Below are positions 29,777-38,540 of a stretch of 52,732 bases of DNA, in pieces. Made by a program: the position numbers and the translations under genes. The stretch comes from Oceanospirillaceae bacterium (GTDB taxonomy: Bacteria; Pseudomonadota; Gammaproteobacteria; Pseudomonadales; Balneatricaceae), in NCBI GenBank assembly GCA_024686035.1, contig JAIBDW010000004.1, positions 1 to 52,732 on the forward strand, written 5' to 3'. The notes beneath the pieces were generated by a model. It did not search any database, was not told the origin of the DNA, and worked only from the letters and a program-made list of their open reading frames with translations. Position 1 is the stretch's first letter; each line of letters opens with the position of its first letter.

Positions 29777-31600
29777 TCAATAGTATGCAGAGCCCGTATT
29801 TCTAGGAACACGAATGTTTTGCACGATATTTTGTATATGTTTGGGCGGTTCAGGCGTTAAATTTGACACCAGGTATGCCACGATAAAGTTGAGCATCATG
29901 CCTAAAGCACCAAAGCCTTCAGGAGAAATCCCCAGCAACCAATCACTAGGCTTGCCACCCATGAATTTAAAGTAGGCGATATAACATATGGTAGAAATCA
30001 AACCCACCAGCATGCCACTTATGGCACCATATTTATTCATCCGCTGGTAAAAAATACCCATAATAATGGCAGGGAAAAATGACGCACACGCCAAGCCAAA
30101 GGCCAAAGCCACCACAGCAGCCACATAGTCTGGAGGGTTCATACCCAAATAACCGGCAACGAGAATCGCCACCATAGCCGCCAAACGGGCCGCAAGCAGC
30201 TCTTGTTTATCCGTTATTTTAGGTCGAATGGTTTTTTTAATTAAATCGTGAGATACGGCAGTCGCAATCACTAATAGCAACCCTGCTGCAGTGGATAATG
30301 CCGCTGCCATGGCACCTGCTGCAATCAAAGCAATGACCCAATCAGGCAATTCAGCAATTTCTGGATTAGCCAGCACCATAATGTCTGGATCAACGTAAAT
30401 TTCATTCGCAAAGGGCTGAACTTTCGGGTCAAACTCGCCACTACTTGGGTTAATGACATGACGTTGGTTATAGTAAAAATTTCTGGCCACCTTATCTTCT
30501 GCAGTGCCCCAATAAATAGGTTTGTGCTGGCGACCTGTAAAGGCATCTCCTGCGGCATACTGAGTGCGGCCATCGGCATTGTGATCATACCAAGCGATCA
30601 AGCCGGCATTTTCCCACTTCTTAAACCATTGGGGCATTTCTTCGTATGCTGTGCCTGTATTATCTGCGCCGTTTACCGTTTCTATGAGATTGATACGCCC
30701 AAACGCCGCCACCGCAGGAATTGTGGAATAGAGCAATGAAATGAATACCAAAGCCCATGCAGCTGATATACGTGCATCACGCACTCTGGGTACAGTGAAA
30801 AAACGCACAATTACATGGGGCAATCCAGCAGTGCCGAACATTAAAGAAGCGGTGATAAAAAACATATCCATGTTACTTTTACTGCCTTCAGTAAAACTTG
30901 CAAAACCAAGCTCTGTCACTAAAGCATCCAAATGGTCTAGTACAGGTTGCCCATTACTTAAGGTGGCCCCTAAACCTGTTTGTGGCAATAAATGTCCGGT
31001 CATGGAAAAGGTCAAAAATAATGCGGGGACTGTAAAAGCAAAAATCATCACACAGTACTGGGCCACCTGCGTGTATGTGATGCCCTTCATACCTCCCAAA
31101 ACAGCATAAACAAACACCACAGCCATGCCGATCATAACGCCAGTGTCTATTTCTACTTGAAGAAAACGAGAAAATACAATGCCAGTGCCACGCATTTGTC
31201 CTGCGATGTAGGTGAATGAAATAAACAACACGCAAATGACAGCCACTACTCTGGCAACGCTTGAGTAATAACGATCACCGACGAAGTCAGGCACTGTAAA
31301 TTTACCAAATTTACGTAAGTAAGGCGCCAGCAGCAACGCCAACAGCACGTAACCACCAGTCCAGCCCATAATAAATCCACTGGCATCATAGCCAGCAAAA
31401 GAAACAATGCCTGCCAACGAAATAAATGAAGCAGCGGACATCCAATCAGCTGCAGTGGCCATGCCATTAGCCAGAGGGGTTACACCGCCTCCTGCCACAT
31501 AAAACTCTTGCGTACTTGATGCCCTGCTCCAAAACGCGATAGCGATGTAGATACCAAAAGACCCTACCACAAACATGTAAGTGAGCTGTTCTAGGCTCAT
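29777..31600 (-). CDS. Sodium:solute symporter, large subunit (VC_2705 type)
   Basis: This 607-residue SSS-family transporter is of the two-subunit type whose small partner is DUF4212. Thirteen or so membrane segments are visible, with the sodium-site regions 'AADWMSAASFISLAG' and 'MAAALSTAAGLLLVIATAVSHD'. A hydrophilic insert of about 100 residues (roughly 300-410) separates two helices and contains a calcium-loop-like 'DHNADGRTQYAAGD'. Context (crbS, crbR and acs next door) suggests acetate or another short carboxylate as substrate. That is inference; the family is also annotated as ActP-like without proof. Confidence 0.9.
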   Translation of the reverse strand: MSLEQLTYMFVVGSFGIYIAIAFWSRASSTQEFYVAGGGVTPLANGMATAADWMSAASFISLAGIVSFAGYDASGFIMGWTGGYVLLALLLAPYLRKFGKFTVPDFVGDRYYSSVARVVAVICVLFISFTYIAGQMRGTGIVFSRFLQVEIDTGVMIGMAVVFVYAVLGGMKGITYTQVAQYCVMIFAFTVPALFLTFSMTGHLLPQTGLGATLSNGQPVLDHLDALVTELGFASFTEGSKSNMDMFFITASLMFGTAGLPHVIVRFFTVPRVRDARISAAWALVFISLLYSTIPAVAAFGRINLIETVNGADNTGTAYEEMPQWFKKWENAGLIAWYDHNADGRTQYAAGDAFTGRQHKPIYWGTAEDKVARNFYYNQRHVINPSSGEFDPKVQPFANEIYVDPDIMVLANPEIAELPDWVIALIAAGAMAAALSTAAGLLLVIATAVSHDLIKKTIRPKITDKQELLAARLAAMVAILVAGYLGMNPPDYVAAVVALAFGLACASFFPAIIMGIFYQRMNKYGAISGMLVGLISTICYIAYFKFMGGKPSDWLLGISPEGFGALGMMLNFIVAYLVSNLTPEPPKHIQNIVQNIRVPRNTGSAYY

Positions 31601-31653
31601 GATGAATTCCTATTGTTAATAAACGAAAAATGGATTAATAGTTTTGCAGACAA

Positions 31654-31917
31654 TTATTCATGCACATCAAACTCACTATCAAGGCGCCCCATACGGATTG
31701 CATAAGCGATAGTCAGTGCACAAAAAACCAGAATGCTGCCCTGATTAGCAAACCAATAACCCAATTTAAATCCAAATATATTGAATTGATTTAGTTCATC
31801 CACAAAAACAATGCCAAAGCCAAAAGAAACCACAAACCAAATCACAAGGTAGGAAAAAATGATTTGTAAGTTACGCCGCCAATATTGTTGTGCTTTATTA
31901 ATATCTTTTTTCATCAT
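31654..31917 (-). CDS. DUF4212 sodium:solute symporter small subunit
   Basis: This 87-residue membrane protein has two hydrophobic helices (about 17-40 and 53-73) and an early 'YWRRNLQIIFSYLVIWFVVSF' that is characteristic of DUF4212. It belongs with the large symporter subunit that begins 53 bases downstream. A ribosome site AAAGG precedes the ATGATG start. It opens the minus-strand unit symporter-DUF294-exonuclease, and a 17-bp palindrome sits in its leader. Confidence 0.9.
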   Translation of the reverse strand: MMKKDINKAQQYWRRNLQIIFSYLVIWFVVSFGFGIVFVDELNQFNIFGFKLGYWFANQGSILVFCALTIAYAIRMGRLDSEFDVHE

Positions 31918-31937
31918 CTGCCTTTTTTTATTATTTT

Positions 31938-31954
31938 TTATGATTCAATCATAA
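31938..31954. promoter_or_regulatory. 17-bp perfect palindrome upstream of the DUF4212 gene
   Basis: TTATGATT-C-AATCATAA is a perfect inverted repeat with 8-bp arms and a one-base centre, 20 bases upstream of the DUF4212 start. It is followed on the minus strand by an A-rich tract up to the ribosome site. It could be a repressor operator or a leader hairpin occluding initiation; the sequence does not decide. Confidence 0.4.
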
Positions 31955-32086
31955 CCACTTGCAGGATCTAGGGCAACGACATTGTCGGCTAAAGACCTAA
32001 GTTCAGGTGCACTGCTAAACCATAAAAACAAACATTAGACCTTAGTATAAACAATTGTGAGAAAAAACATAGGTAATTGATTTTAA

Positions 32087-32105
32087 TAAACTTTACCAAA
32101 GTTTA
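32087..32105. promoter_or_regulatory. 19-bp inverted repeat, candidate CrbR operator (crbS/DUF4212)
   Basis: TAAACTTT-ACC-AAAGTTTA has perfect 8-bp arms. It lies between possible -10 elements for both directions: TATACT (minus) at 32044-32049 toward the symporter genes, and TATAAA at 32135-32140 toward crbS. Its core TTTACCAAAGT is repeated exactly upstream of acs. Assignment to CrbR is inference from the shared context. Confidence 0.5.
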
Positions 32106-32183
32106 GTTTTAAGGCATAAAACCAGCTGACGTGTTATAAATAGCCAAGGTTTATTTCTTCTGTCTTAACATTGCAGGCATCAC

Positions 32184-35100
32184 ATGCTCGATATTTGGGT
32201 CATTCTGTTTATTTCACTTGCTTATGTAGGTTTGCTATTTGGCATTGCTTACTATGGCGATAATCGCCCTCAACAAGGCTCAAAACTGCTTAGCCAACCT
32301 GTAATCTATAGTTTATCTTTAGCTGTTTATTGCACTTCATGGACTTTTTACGGGTCAGTTTCCCGTGCAACTCAAGGCTGGGACTTTCTCTCCATTTATC
32401 TTGGCCCAATACTGCTATTCACCTTTGGTTGGGGTTTAGTTTATAAAATGATCCTTATTGCCAAGCAAGAAAACCTGACTACCATTGCTGATTTTATTGC
32501 TTCAAGATACGGTAAGAGCCGCAGCTTAGCGATCGTCATTACTGTGATGGCCACTTTTGGCATATTGCCTTATATTGCGCTTCAGCTAAAAGCAGTTGCT
32601 CAAAGTTTTACCATTATGATTTCCGGGGGTGGAAGTTCAGACTTTGGATCCAGCAACACTGCACTAGTGATTGCGATTTTGATGGCAGCCTTTGCCATTT
32701 TATTTGGCACTCGACAGATAGACACCAGTGAACACCATCGTGGTATGGTGCTGGCTATTGCGTTTGAATCTATCGTTAAGCTCGTGGCATTTGTGGCTGT
32801 GGGCTTATTTGTTACTTTTAGTCTATTTGATGGCATTGCCGATTTAAGCGCTCACATCAACCAGAGCGGCCTACAACAGCAACTAGATCACTTTAACCCT
32901 TTAAGAGTGAGTTTTCTTACTGAAACATTATTGGCATTATTAGCCATGCTTTGTCTTCCAAGGCAATTTCAAGTGGGCATTGTTGAAAATACAAACCCCA
33001 ACGATTTACATACAGCACGTTGGTTGTTTCCATTGTACCTCATTATATTCTGTATTTTTATGCTGCCCATTGCCGCTGCGGGTAGCTTTCTTTTTGGTGG
33101 ACAAGATATATCCACTGATACCTACGTACTGATGGTTCCCCTAAGCCAAGGTGCAAGTAGCATAGCCACCTTAGCCTATATAGGAGGCCTTTCTGCCGCC
33201 ACAGGCATGGTTATTGTGGCCACCGTGTCTATCAGCACCATGATCAGTAACGACATTGTCATGCCCGTCATTTTTCACTTGTCCCCACTCCAAGCGTCAG
33301 AAGACAAAAATATAGGTCGCTTGCTACTCAAAGTGCGCCGAGTGGTAATTGTGGCCATGTTATTAGCGGCTTATGGTTACTTTTTATTAATTGGTGATGG
33401 TAAAAGTTTAGTTTCTTTAGGTTTAACCGCTTTTGTTGCCGTTGCTCAGTTTGCACCCGCGTTGATCGGGGCTGTGTTTTGGCGCCGAGGCAATCGCTAT
33501 GGTGCCTTAGCTGGCTTAGGTACAGGCTTCACCATTTGGATATATACCCTTATGGTACCTAATCTAAGTGGCCTTGGGTTTGATACCTTAAGCTTAGTAG
33601 AAGATGGATTATTTGGTATTGGCTGGCTTCGACCCACCTCTATGTTTGGACTGGAAGGGTTTGACCCCATAACTCACGCCACATTGTTATCTCTAAGCTT
33701 AAACATTACTGCTTTTGTATGGGTTTCTAGGCTCACGCAAGCTCGCTTACAAGACCGGATCCAAGCAGACCATTTTGTGGATCTAAGATTAAGCCAATCC
33801 ATAGGCAATACTGACAATAACTTTGAAAACACACGTTTTAGTGACCTTCAAACCCTTTGTGAGCGCTTTTTAGGTACCAATAGAACTCATGAAGCCTTTC
33901 ATCAATTTGCTCGTGCACAAAACCGCGACCTTAACTTAAATGACCCCATAGACCAAGCGCTAGCCACCTATGCAGAACGCCTCTTAGCTGGCGTTATTGG
34001 CGCATCCTCGGCCCGCATCATTGTCGCTTCCAGCCTAATGGATACTGAGATGCATTTAGGCGACGTGGTGTCTATTGCTGATGAAGCTTCTGCCCTTTTC
34101 CAGTTTAACCGCACCATGTTGCAGTCTACCATTGAGCACATTGACCAAGGTATCAGTGTAGTAGATAAGGACATGCGCTTGGTGGTGTGGAATCAACGTT
34201 ATCAGGAAATGTTTGGGTTTCCTGAAGGACTTATTAACATCGGCAGGCCCATTGAAGAAGTCATTCGTCATAACGCACTTAAGGGTGACTATGGTTTAGG
34301 TATCCTTGAACAACAAGTTGAACAACGCCTAAGCACAATGGTAGAGGGCAAAAGCAGCACTCACTTGCGATATAGAGCTGATGGCGCTGTGTTTGAGGTG
34401 CGAGGCAATGCCATGTTAGGGGGTGGCTACGTCAACACCTATATGGATATTACTAACCACAAACGTATTGAAGCAGCCTTAAAAGAAACCAATGAAACCC
34501 TAGAGCAACGTGTTCAAAACCGTACCAAAGCTTTGGTCGTGGCCAATGATGAATTAAGTCAAGCAAAAATTGGCGCAGACCAAGCGAACCAGAGTAAAAC
34601 CCGTTTTTTAGCCGCAGCAAGCCATGATTTAATGCAGCCTCTTAATGCAGCACGACTATTCTCTTCATCATTGTCACAACAACACCCTACAGGCAAGCTT
34701 TCAGAGACCTTACACCATTTAGATGATTCGTTAGGCGCAGCTGAGGAGCTAATTGGCACTTTAATAGAAATCTCTAAGCTTGATGCAGGCAATTTGTCGC
34801 CTAAGTTGAGCCATTTCCCAATCGATAAAATGTTACAAAAACTAGCCGCAGAGCTGTCTTTATTATGTCAACAAAAAGGCATTGAATTTAACTACATCCC
34901 CTGTACCGTAACCGTTTACAGTGACGAACAACACTTGCGGCGCATCGTGCAAAACTTTTTAACCAATGCCATGCGCTACACCCCAAAGGGTAAAGTGTTG
35001 CTGGGCTGTCGATTGAAACAAAACGCCATCGAAATTCAAGTTTGGGATACTGGCATAGGTATAGCGCCTCAAAAGCTTACTGAAGTATTTGAAGAGTTTA

Positions 35101-35684
35101 AACGCCTGGACCACCCAGCGACTCAAGACATCAAAGGCTTAGGTTTGGGCTTAGCAATCGCAGATCGCACAGCCAAACTACTGGGTCACCATTTGACAGT
35201 AAAATCATGGCAAGGCAGTGGCAGCTTATTTGGCATTCTTGTACCTGCTGGAGACCCAGATAAGGTCATCGCTAAAGCCTCTACCCACACTCAATACCAT
35301 AGTGGCAGTGGAAGTTTGGCTAATATGATTGTGCTATGTATAGATAATGAAGCGTCTATACTACTTGGAATGGAACAAGTGCTGTGTGGGTGGGGATGTA
35401 CTGTAATTAAAGCCCTTAGCACCTCTCAAGCCTTACAGAATCTGGCCGATGCTGATGTGCAACCTAGTGTGATCTTGGCGGATTACCACTTGGACCAGGA
35501 CCAAACAGGCACTGCCGCGATCGCAAGAATAAGGCAAGTGTACCAATGCCAAATCCCTGCCATCTGTATTACGGCTGATCGCACAGAAGAAGTAGCAAAA
35601 CTGGTGTCTGATGAGGATGCATTGCTGCTAAACAAGCCGCTAAAGCCTGCTGCACTTAGGGCCACATTAAGTCGCCTTAGATGA
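32184..35684 (+). CDS. crbS: CrbS-type SSS-domain hybrid sensor histidine kinase
   Basis: This 1166-residue sensor kinase has a sodium/solute symporter-like membrane domain at about 1-520 as its input. A STAC linker (about 545-625, 'CERFLGTNRTHEAFHQFAR') and a PAS domain (about 635-745, 'IDQGISVVDKDMRLVVWNQRY') follow. The HisKA phospho-acceptor is in 'AASHDLMQPLNAARLF' (His814). The HATPase has N box 'NFLTNAMRYTP' and 'DTGIGIAP', and a C-terminal receiver domain carries Asp1100 ('ADYHLDQDQTG'). In Vibrio and Pseudomonas CrbS with CrbR controls acs and acetate use, and here crbR and acs are adjacent on the opposite strand. The architecture also fits the ErcS'/NahK-like group, but the neighbours favour CrbS. 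Confidence 0.9.
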   Translation: MLDIWVILFISLAYVGLLFGIAYYGDNRPQQGSKLLSQPVIYSLSLAVYCTSWTFYGSVSRATQGWDFLSIYLGPILLFTFGWGLVYKMILIAKQENLTTIADFIASRYGKSRSLAIVITVMATFGILPYIALQLKAVAQSFTIMISGGGSSDFGSSNTALVIAILMAAFAILFGTRQIDTSEHHRGMVLAIAFESIVKLVAFVAVGLFVTFSLFDGIADLSAHINQSGLQQQLDHFNPLRVSFLTETLLALLAMLCLPRQFQVGIVENTNPNDLHTARWLFPLYLIIFCIFMLPIAAAGSFLFGGQDISTDTYVLMVPLSQGASSIATLAYIGGLSAATGMVIVATVSISTMISNDIVMPVIFHLSPLQASEDKNIGRLLLKVRRVVIVAMLLAAYGYFLLIGDGKSLVSLGLTAFVAVAQFAPALIGAVFWRRGNRYGALAGLGTGFTIWIYTLMVPNLSGLGFDTLSLVEDGLFGIGWLRPTSMFGLEGFDPITHATLLSLSLNITAFVWVSRLTQARLQDRIQADHFVDLRLSQSIGNTDNNFENTRFSDLQTLCERFLGTNRTHEAFHQFARAQNRDLNLNDPIDQALATYAERLLAGVIGASSARIIVASSLMDTEMHLGDVVSIADEASALFQFNRTMLQSTIEHIDQGISVVDKDMRLVVWNQRYQEMFGFPEGLINIGRPIEEVIRHNALKGDYGLGILEQQVEQRLSTMVEGKSSTHLRYRADGAVFEVRGNAMLGGGYVNTYMDITNHKRIEAALKETNETLEQRVQNRTKALVVANDELSQAKIGADQANQSKTRFLAAASHDLMQPLNAARLFSSSLSQQHPTGKLSETLHHLDDSLGAAEELIGTLIEISKLDAGNLSPKLSHFPIDKMLQKLAAELSLLCQQKGIEFNYIPCTVTVYSDEQHLRRIVQNFLTNAMRYTPKGKVLLGCRLKQNAIEIQVWDTGIGIAPQKLTEVFEEFKRLDHPATQDIKGLGLGLAIADRTAKLLGHHLTVKSWQGSGSLFGILVPAGDPDKVIAKASTHTQYHSGSGSLANMIVLCIDNEASILLGMEQVLCGWGCTVIKALSTSQALQNLADADVQPSVILADYHLDQDQTGTAAIARIRQVYQCQIPAICITADRTEEVAKLVSDEDALLLNKPLKPAALRATLSRLR

Positions 35685-35713
35685 ACAGGAAGTATTCAAC
35701 TAAGGCGACTTAA
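35667..35713. terminator. Hairpin between convergent crbS and crbR
   Basis: A 14-bp perfect stem TTAAGTCGCCTTAG / CTAAGGCGACTTAA encloses a 19-base loop. The left arm lies in the last codons of crbS and the loop contains its TGA. No strong T-run follows in either direction, but its place between convergent genes suggests a bidirectional terminator or 3'-end stabiliser. Confidence 0.6.
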
Positions 35714-35727
35714 TTAGTTAAATCAGC

Positions 35728-36390
35728 TTATTTAACAGGCTCATCTTGAGGGTGCTCAATACGCAAACGGCCCGCTAGAATAACGGCCTGCGTGCGGCTA
35801 TAGACACCAAGCTTGCGCAATATTGCTGTGACATGGGCCTTTATAGTGGCCTCTGACACACTCAATTCATAAGCAATTTGTTTATTAAGTAGCCCTTCAG
35901 TTAGCATCACCATGACCTTAAACTGCTGAGGGGTTAAGCTTGCCAGTTGATCAGCAAACTTGCTGTCTTGAGCATCCATTTCTTTGTCGGCTGCTGGTAA
36001 GTCTGCTGGCACCCATTGACCACCATTAAGAACCACTGAAATAGCTTCGATAATATCTGACATTGAAGAAGATTTAGGAATAAAACCTGCCGCACCAAAA
36101 TGCATAGTGCGGTGGATTACACTGGCTTGCTCATTACCTGAGACGACTATGACGGGCACACTTGGAAAGTGATTACGTAAATAGATCAGCCCTGAGAAGC
36201 CATTAGCCCCAGGCATGTGTAAGTCTAATAACACCAAATCTATTTCACTATGCATTTGGCGCTCTAAATGCTGCAGGTGCTCCGCTTCTAACACCTTCGC
36301 ACCATCAACTTGCGCACCGATAGCTTGAGTTAACGCCGCCCGAAATAACGGATGATCATCAGCTACGATAATGGTGTAAGCATTAGACAT
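35728..36390 (-). CDS. crbR: CrbR, LuxR-type response regulator
   Basis: CrbR is the response regulator that activates acs in Vibrio and Pseudomonas. The 220 residues hold a receiver domain at 1-125 with acidic pair 'VADDHPLF', phospho-acceptor Asp56 ('LVLLDLHMPG') and switch Lys ('FIPKSSS'). A LuxR/NarL helix-turn-helix follows at about 152-215 ('LLNKQIAYELSVSEATIKAHV'). It lies 35 bases downstream of acs on the same strand and so is probably cotranscribed with its own target, which would make a positive loop. It converges with crbS. Confidence 0.9.
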   Translation of the reverse strand: MSNAYTIIVADDHPLFRAALTQAIGAQVDGAKVLEAEHLQHLERQMHSEIDLVLLDLHMPGANGFSGLIYLRNHFPSVPVIVVSGNEQASVIHRTMHFGAAGFIPKSSSMSDIIEAISVVLNGGQWVPADLPAADKEMDAQDSKFADQLASLTPQQFKVMVMLTEGLLNKQIAYELSVSEATIKAHVTAILRKLGVYSRTQAVILAGRLRIEHPQDEPVK

Positions 36391-36425
36391 AGATGCACCT
36401 CCTCAAAAATATACAGATAATTAAG

Positions 36426-38366
36426 CTATTTATTGCAGCGATTTTCAATTAATTCTGTCACTACACCTGGGTCTGATAAAGTCGATGTGTCCCCCAACTC
36501 ACCAAAATCGTTAGCCGCAATTTTACGCAAAATACGGCGCATAATTTTACCTGAACGTGTTTTTGGCAAATTAGGTGCAAATTGAATTAAGTCTGGAGAC
36601 GCAATAGGGCCAATTTCTGCTCTGACCCACTGCCTCAATTCCTTCATTAATTCAGCACTACTTTCAACACCATCCTGTAATGTAACATAACAGTATATGC
36701 CTTGGCCCTTAATTTCGTGTGGGTAACCTACCACGGCAGATTCACACACCGCTTTATGCGCAACCAAAGCACTTTCTATTTCGGCAGTGCCCATGCGATG
36801 GCCTGAAACATTCAACACATCATCAACACGGCCGGTAATCCAATAATAGCCATCTTCGTCTCTTCTTGCGCCATCACCTGTAAAGTAATAGTTGGAAAAG
36901 GTTGAGAAATAAGTTTCTTCAAAACGATGATGATTGCCCCAAATAGATCGAGCTTGGCCAGGCCAGCTGTCCTTAATCACTAGATTGCCTTCAGTGGCAC
37001 CTTCTAGCTCACGCCCCTCATTATCCACTATCGCTGGCTGTACACCAAAAAATGGTAAGGTTGCTGAACCAGGCTTAGCATCCACGGCACCAGGCAATGG
37101 CGTAATCATGTGACCACCTGTTTCTGTTTGCCACCATGTGTCCACCACAGGAGCATTACCCGTGCTAAACACACGCCTATACCAAAGCCAGGCTTCAGGG
37201 TTGATCGGCTCTCCTACACTACCCAAAACGCGAATACTTGATACATCAGCGCCTGATAAAACATCGTCGCCATGCTGCATTAGTGCACGTATCGCTGTAG
37301 GTGCAGTATAAAACTGGTTGACTTTGTGTTTTTCAATCACCTGGCCAAAACGAGCATTGGTAGGGTAATTAGGTACGCCTTCAAACATCAATGTCGTAGC
37401 ACGGTTTGCAAGTGGCCCATAGACGATGTAGCTGTGCCCGGTAATCCAGCCTACGTCGGCTGTACACCAATATACATCACCTGGGTTGTAGTCAAACACA
37501 AGCTCATGGGTCATTGCACTCCACACTAAATAGCCTGCAGAAGTGTGCTCTAGACCTTTAGGTTGGCCAGTGGAACCGGAGGTATACAGAATAAACAGAG
37601 GGTCTTCTGCGCCCATCACTTCGGGTTCATGCTCAGTGCCAGCAGGAGCCACGATGTCACCGTACCATACGTCTCGGCCTTCTACCCAATTGATGTCAGC
37701 GCCTGTGCGCTTAACAACAATAACAGTTTCAACACAATCTACGTTAGTTAAGCCAGCATCTACGTTGGCTTTTAAACCAATTTTCTTGCCACCACGTAGA
37801 CCCTCATCCGCCGTGATCACAATATTACTTTTAGCACCTTGCACACGTCCTGCAATGGCATCAGGGGAAAAACCACCAAAAATGACCGAATGCACTGCGC
37901 CAATGCGGGCACACGCTAACATGGCGACTGCCGCTTCAGGAATCATGGGCATGTATAAGGTGATTACATCGCCTTTTTTTGCACCTTGAGCCAATAAAGC
38001 GTTACTAAACTGACACACTTCTTGATGTAACTCTTTGTAGCTGATGTGACGAGAGTCGTTAGGGTCATCACCTTCCCAGATAATGGCGATTTCGTCACCG
38101 TGGTCCGCCAAATGCCGGTCTAGACAGTTAGCTGAAACATTGAGTTTTCCATCAGCATACCATTGGATTGAGACATCATTTGGAGTGAACCTAGTATCTT
38201 TTATATTAGTAGGCGCCTTAATCCAATCCAGTCTTTCGCCCTGCTTACGCCAGAACTCTTCTGGGTCTGTTACTGACTGCTGATACATGGCTTCACGTTT
38301 TTCTTGATTCAGTCCAGAGGCTTGGGCAATTGCTGCATCTGCTGGATATGTCTTCACATCACTCAT
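36426..38366 (-). CDS. acs: Acetyl-CoA synthetase
   Basis: Acs converts acetate, ATP and CoA to acetyl-CoA through acetyl-AMP, allowing growth on low acetate. The 646 residues match the family. The AMP-binding P-loop motif '[11 protein letters not shown]', '[13 protein letters not shown]', the acetate-pocket '[16 protein letters not shown]' and the A10 lysine in '[15 protein letters not shown]' (Lys607, the usual regulatory acetylation site) are all visible. A good ribosome site AGGAAC precedes the ATG. It shares an operon with crbR, and a candidate activator site lies upstream. Confidence 0.97.
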   Translation of the reverse strand: MSDVKTYPADAAIAQASGLNQEKREAMYQQSVTDPEEFWRKQGERLDWIKAPTNIKDTRFTPNDVSIQWYADGKLNVSANCLDRHLADHGDEIAIIWEGDDPNDSRHISYKELHQEVCQFSNALLAQGAKKGDVITLYMPMIPEAAVAMLACARIGAVHSVIFGGFSPDAIAGRVQGAKSNIVITADEGLRGGKKIGLKANVDAGLTNVDCVETVIVVKRTGADINWVEGRDVWYGDIVAPAGTEHEPEVMGAEDPLFILYTSGSTGQPKGLEHTSAGYLVWSAMTHELVFDYNPGDVYWCTADVGWITGHSYIVYGPLANRATTLMFEGVPNYPTNARFGQVIEKHKVNQFYTAPTAIRALMQHGDDVLSGADVSSIRVLGSVGEPINPEAWLWYRRVFSTGNAPVVDTWWQTETGGHMITPLPGAVDAKPGSATLPFFGVQPAIVDNEGRELEGATEGNLVIKDSWPGQARSIWGNHHRFEETYFSTFSNYYFTGDGARRDEDGYYWITGRVDDVLNVSGHRMGTAEIESALVAHKAVCESAVVGYPHEIKGQGIYCYVTLQDGVESSAELMKELRQWVRAEIGPIASPDLIQFAPNLPKTRSGKIMRRILRKIAANDFGELGDTSTLSDPGVVTELIENRCNK

Positions 38367-38408
38367 TGGATAGTTCCTGATTTTTTAGGACAAAGGATTA
38401 ACCTAACA

Positions 38409-38437
38409 TTTATACCAAGTTAGAGCGCATATTAAAA
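38409..38437 (-). promoter_or_regulatory. Candidate activator-dependent acs promoter
   Basis: On the minus strand a good -10 TATAAA (38409-38414) has a 17-base spacer to a poor -35 TTTTAA (38432-38437). The start would be about 36 bases upstream of the acs ATG. A weak -35 is what an activator-controlled promoter usually shows. Confidence 0.4.
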
Positions 38438-38441
38438 TACT

Positions 38442-38452
38442 ACTTTGGTAAA
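38442..38452 (-). promoter_or_regulatory. TTTACCAAAGT motif upstream of acs, candidate CrbR site
   Basis: TTTACCAAAGT on the minus strand is identical over 11 bases to the core of the crbS/DUF4212 inverted repeat. It is centred about 45 bases before the inferred start point, next to the -35, as expected for an activator touching RNA polymerase. A related ACCAAGTTAG lies on plus at 38414-38423. Confidence 0.45.
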
Positions 38453-38540
38453 TACAGACTTTCATTAGTAAACTTATCTTGCCTTGAGGCATGGCATGGG
38501 CCATGATTTGTTACTATGATTTCAATTAATATTATTACTT

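Noticed and set aside
37543-37989. 148-residue plus-strand ORF inside acs
   Set aside because: Antisense shadow of acs, whose motifs are complete in this stretch.
38495-38505. CATGG-G-CCATG inverted repeat upstream of the 161-residue gene
   Set aside because: Five-base arms within a repetitive CATGG stretch are too short to separate from chance.
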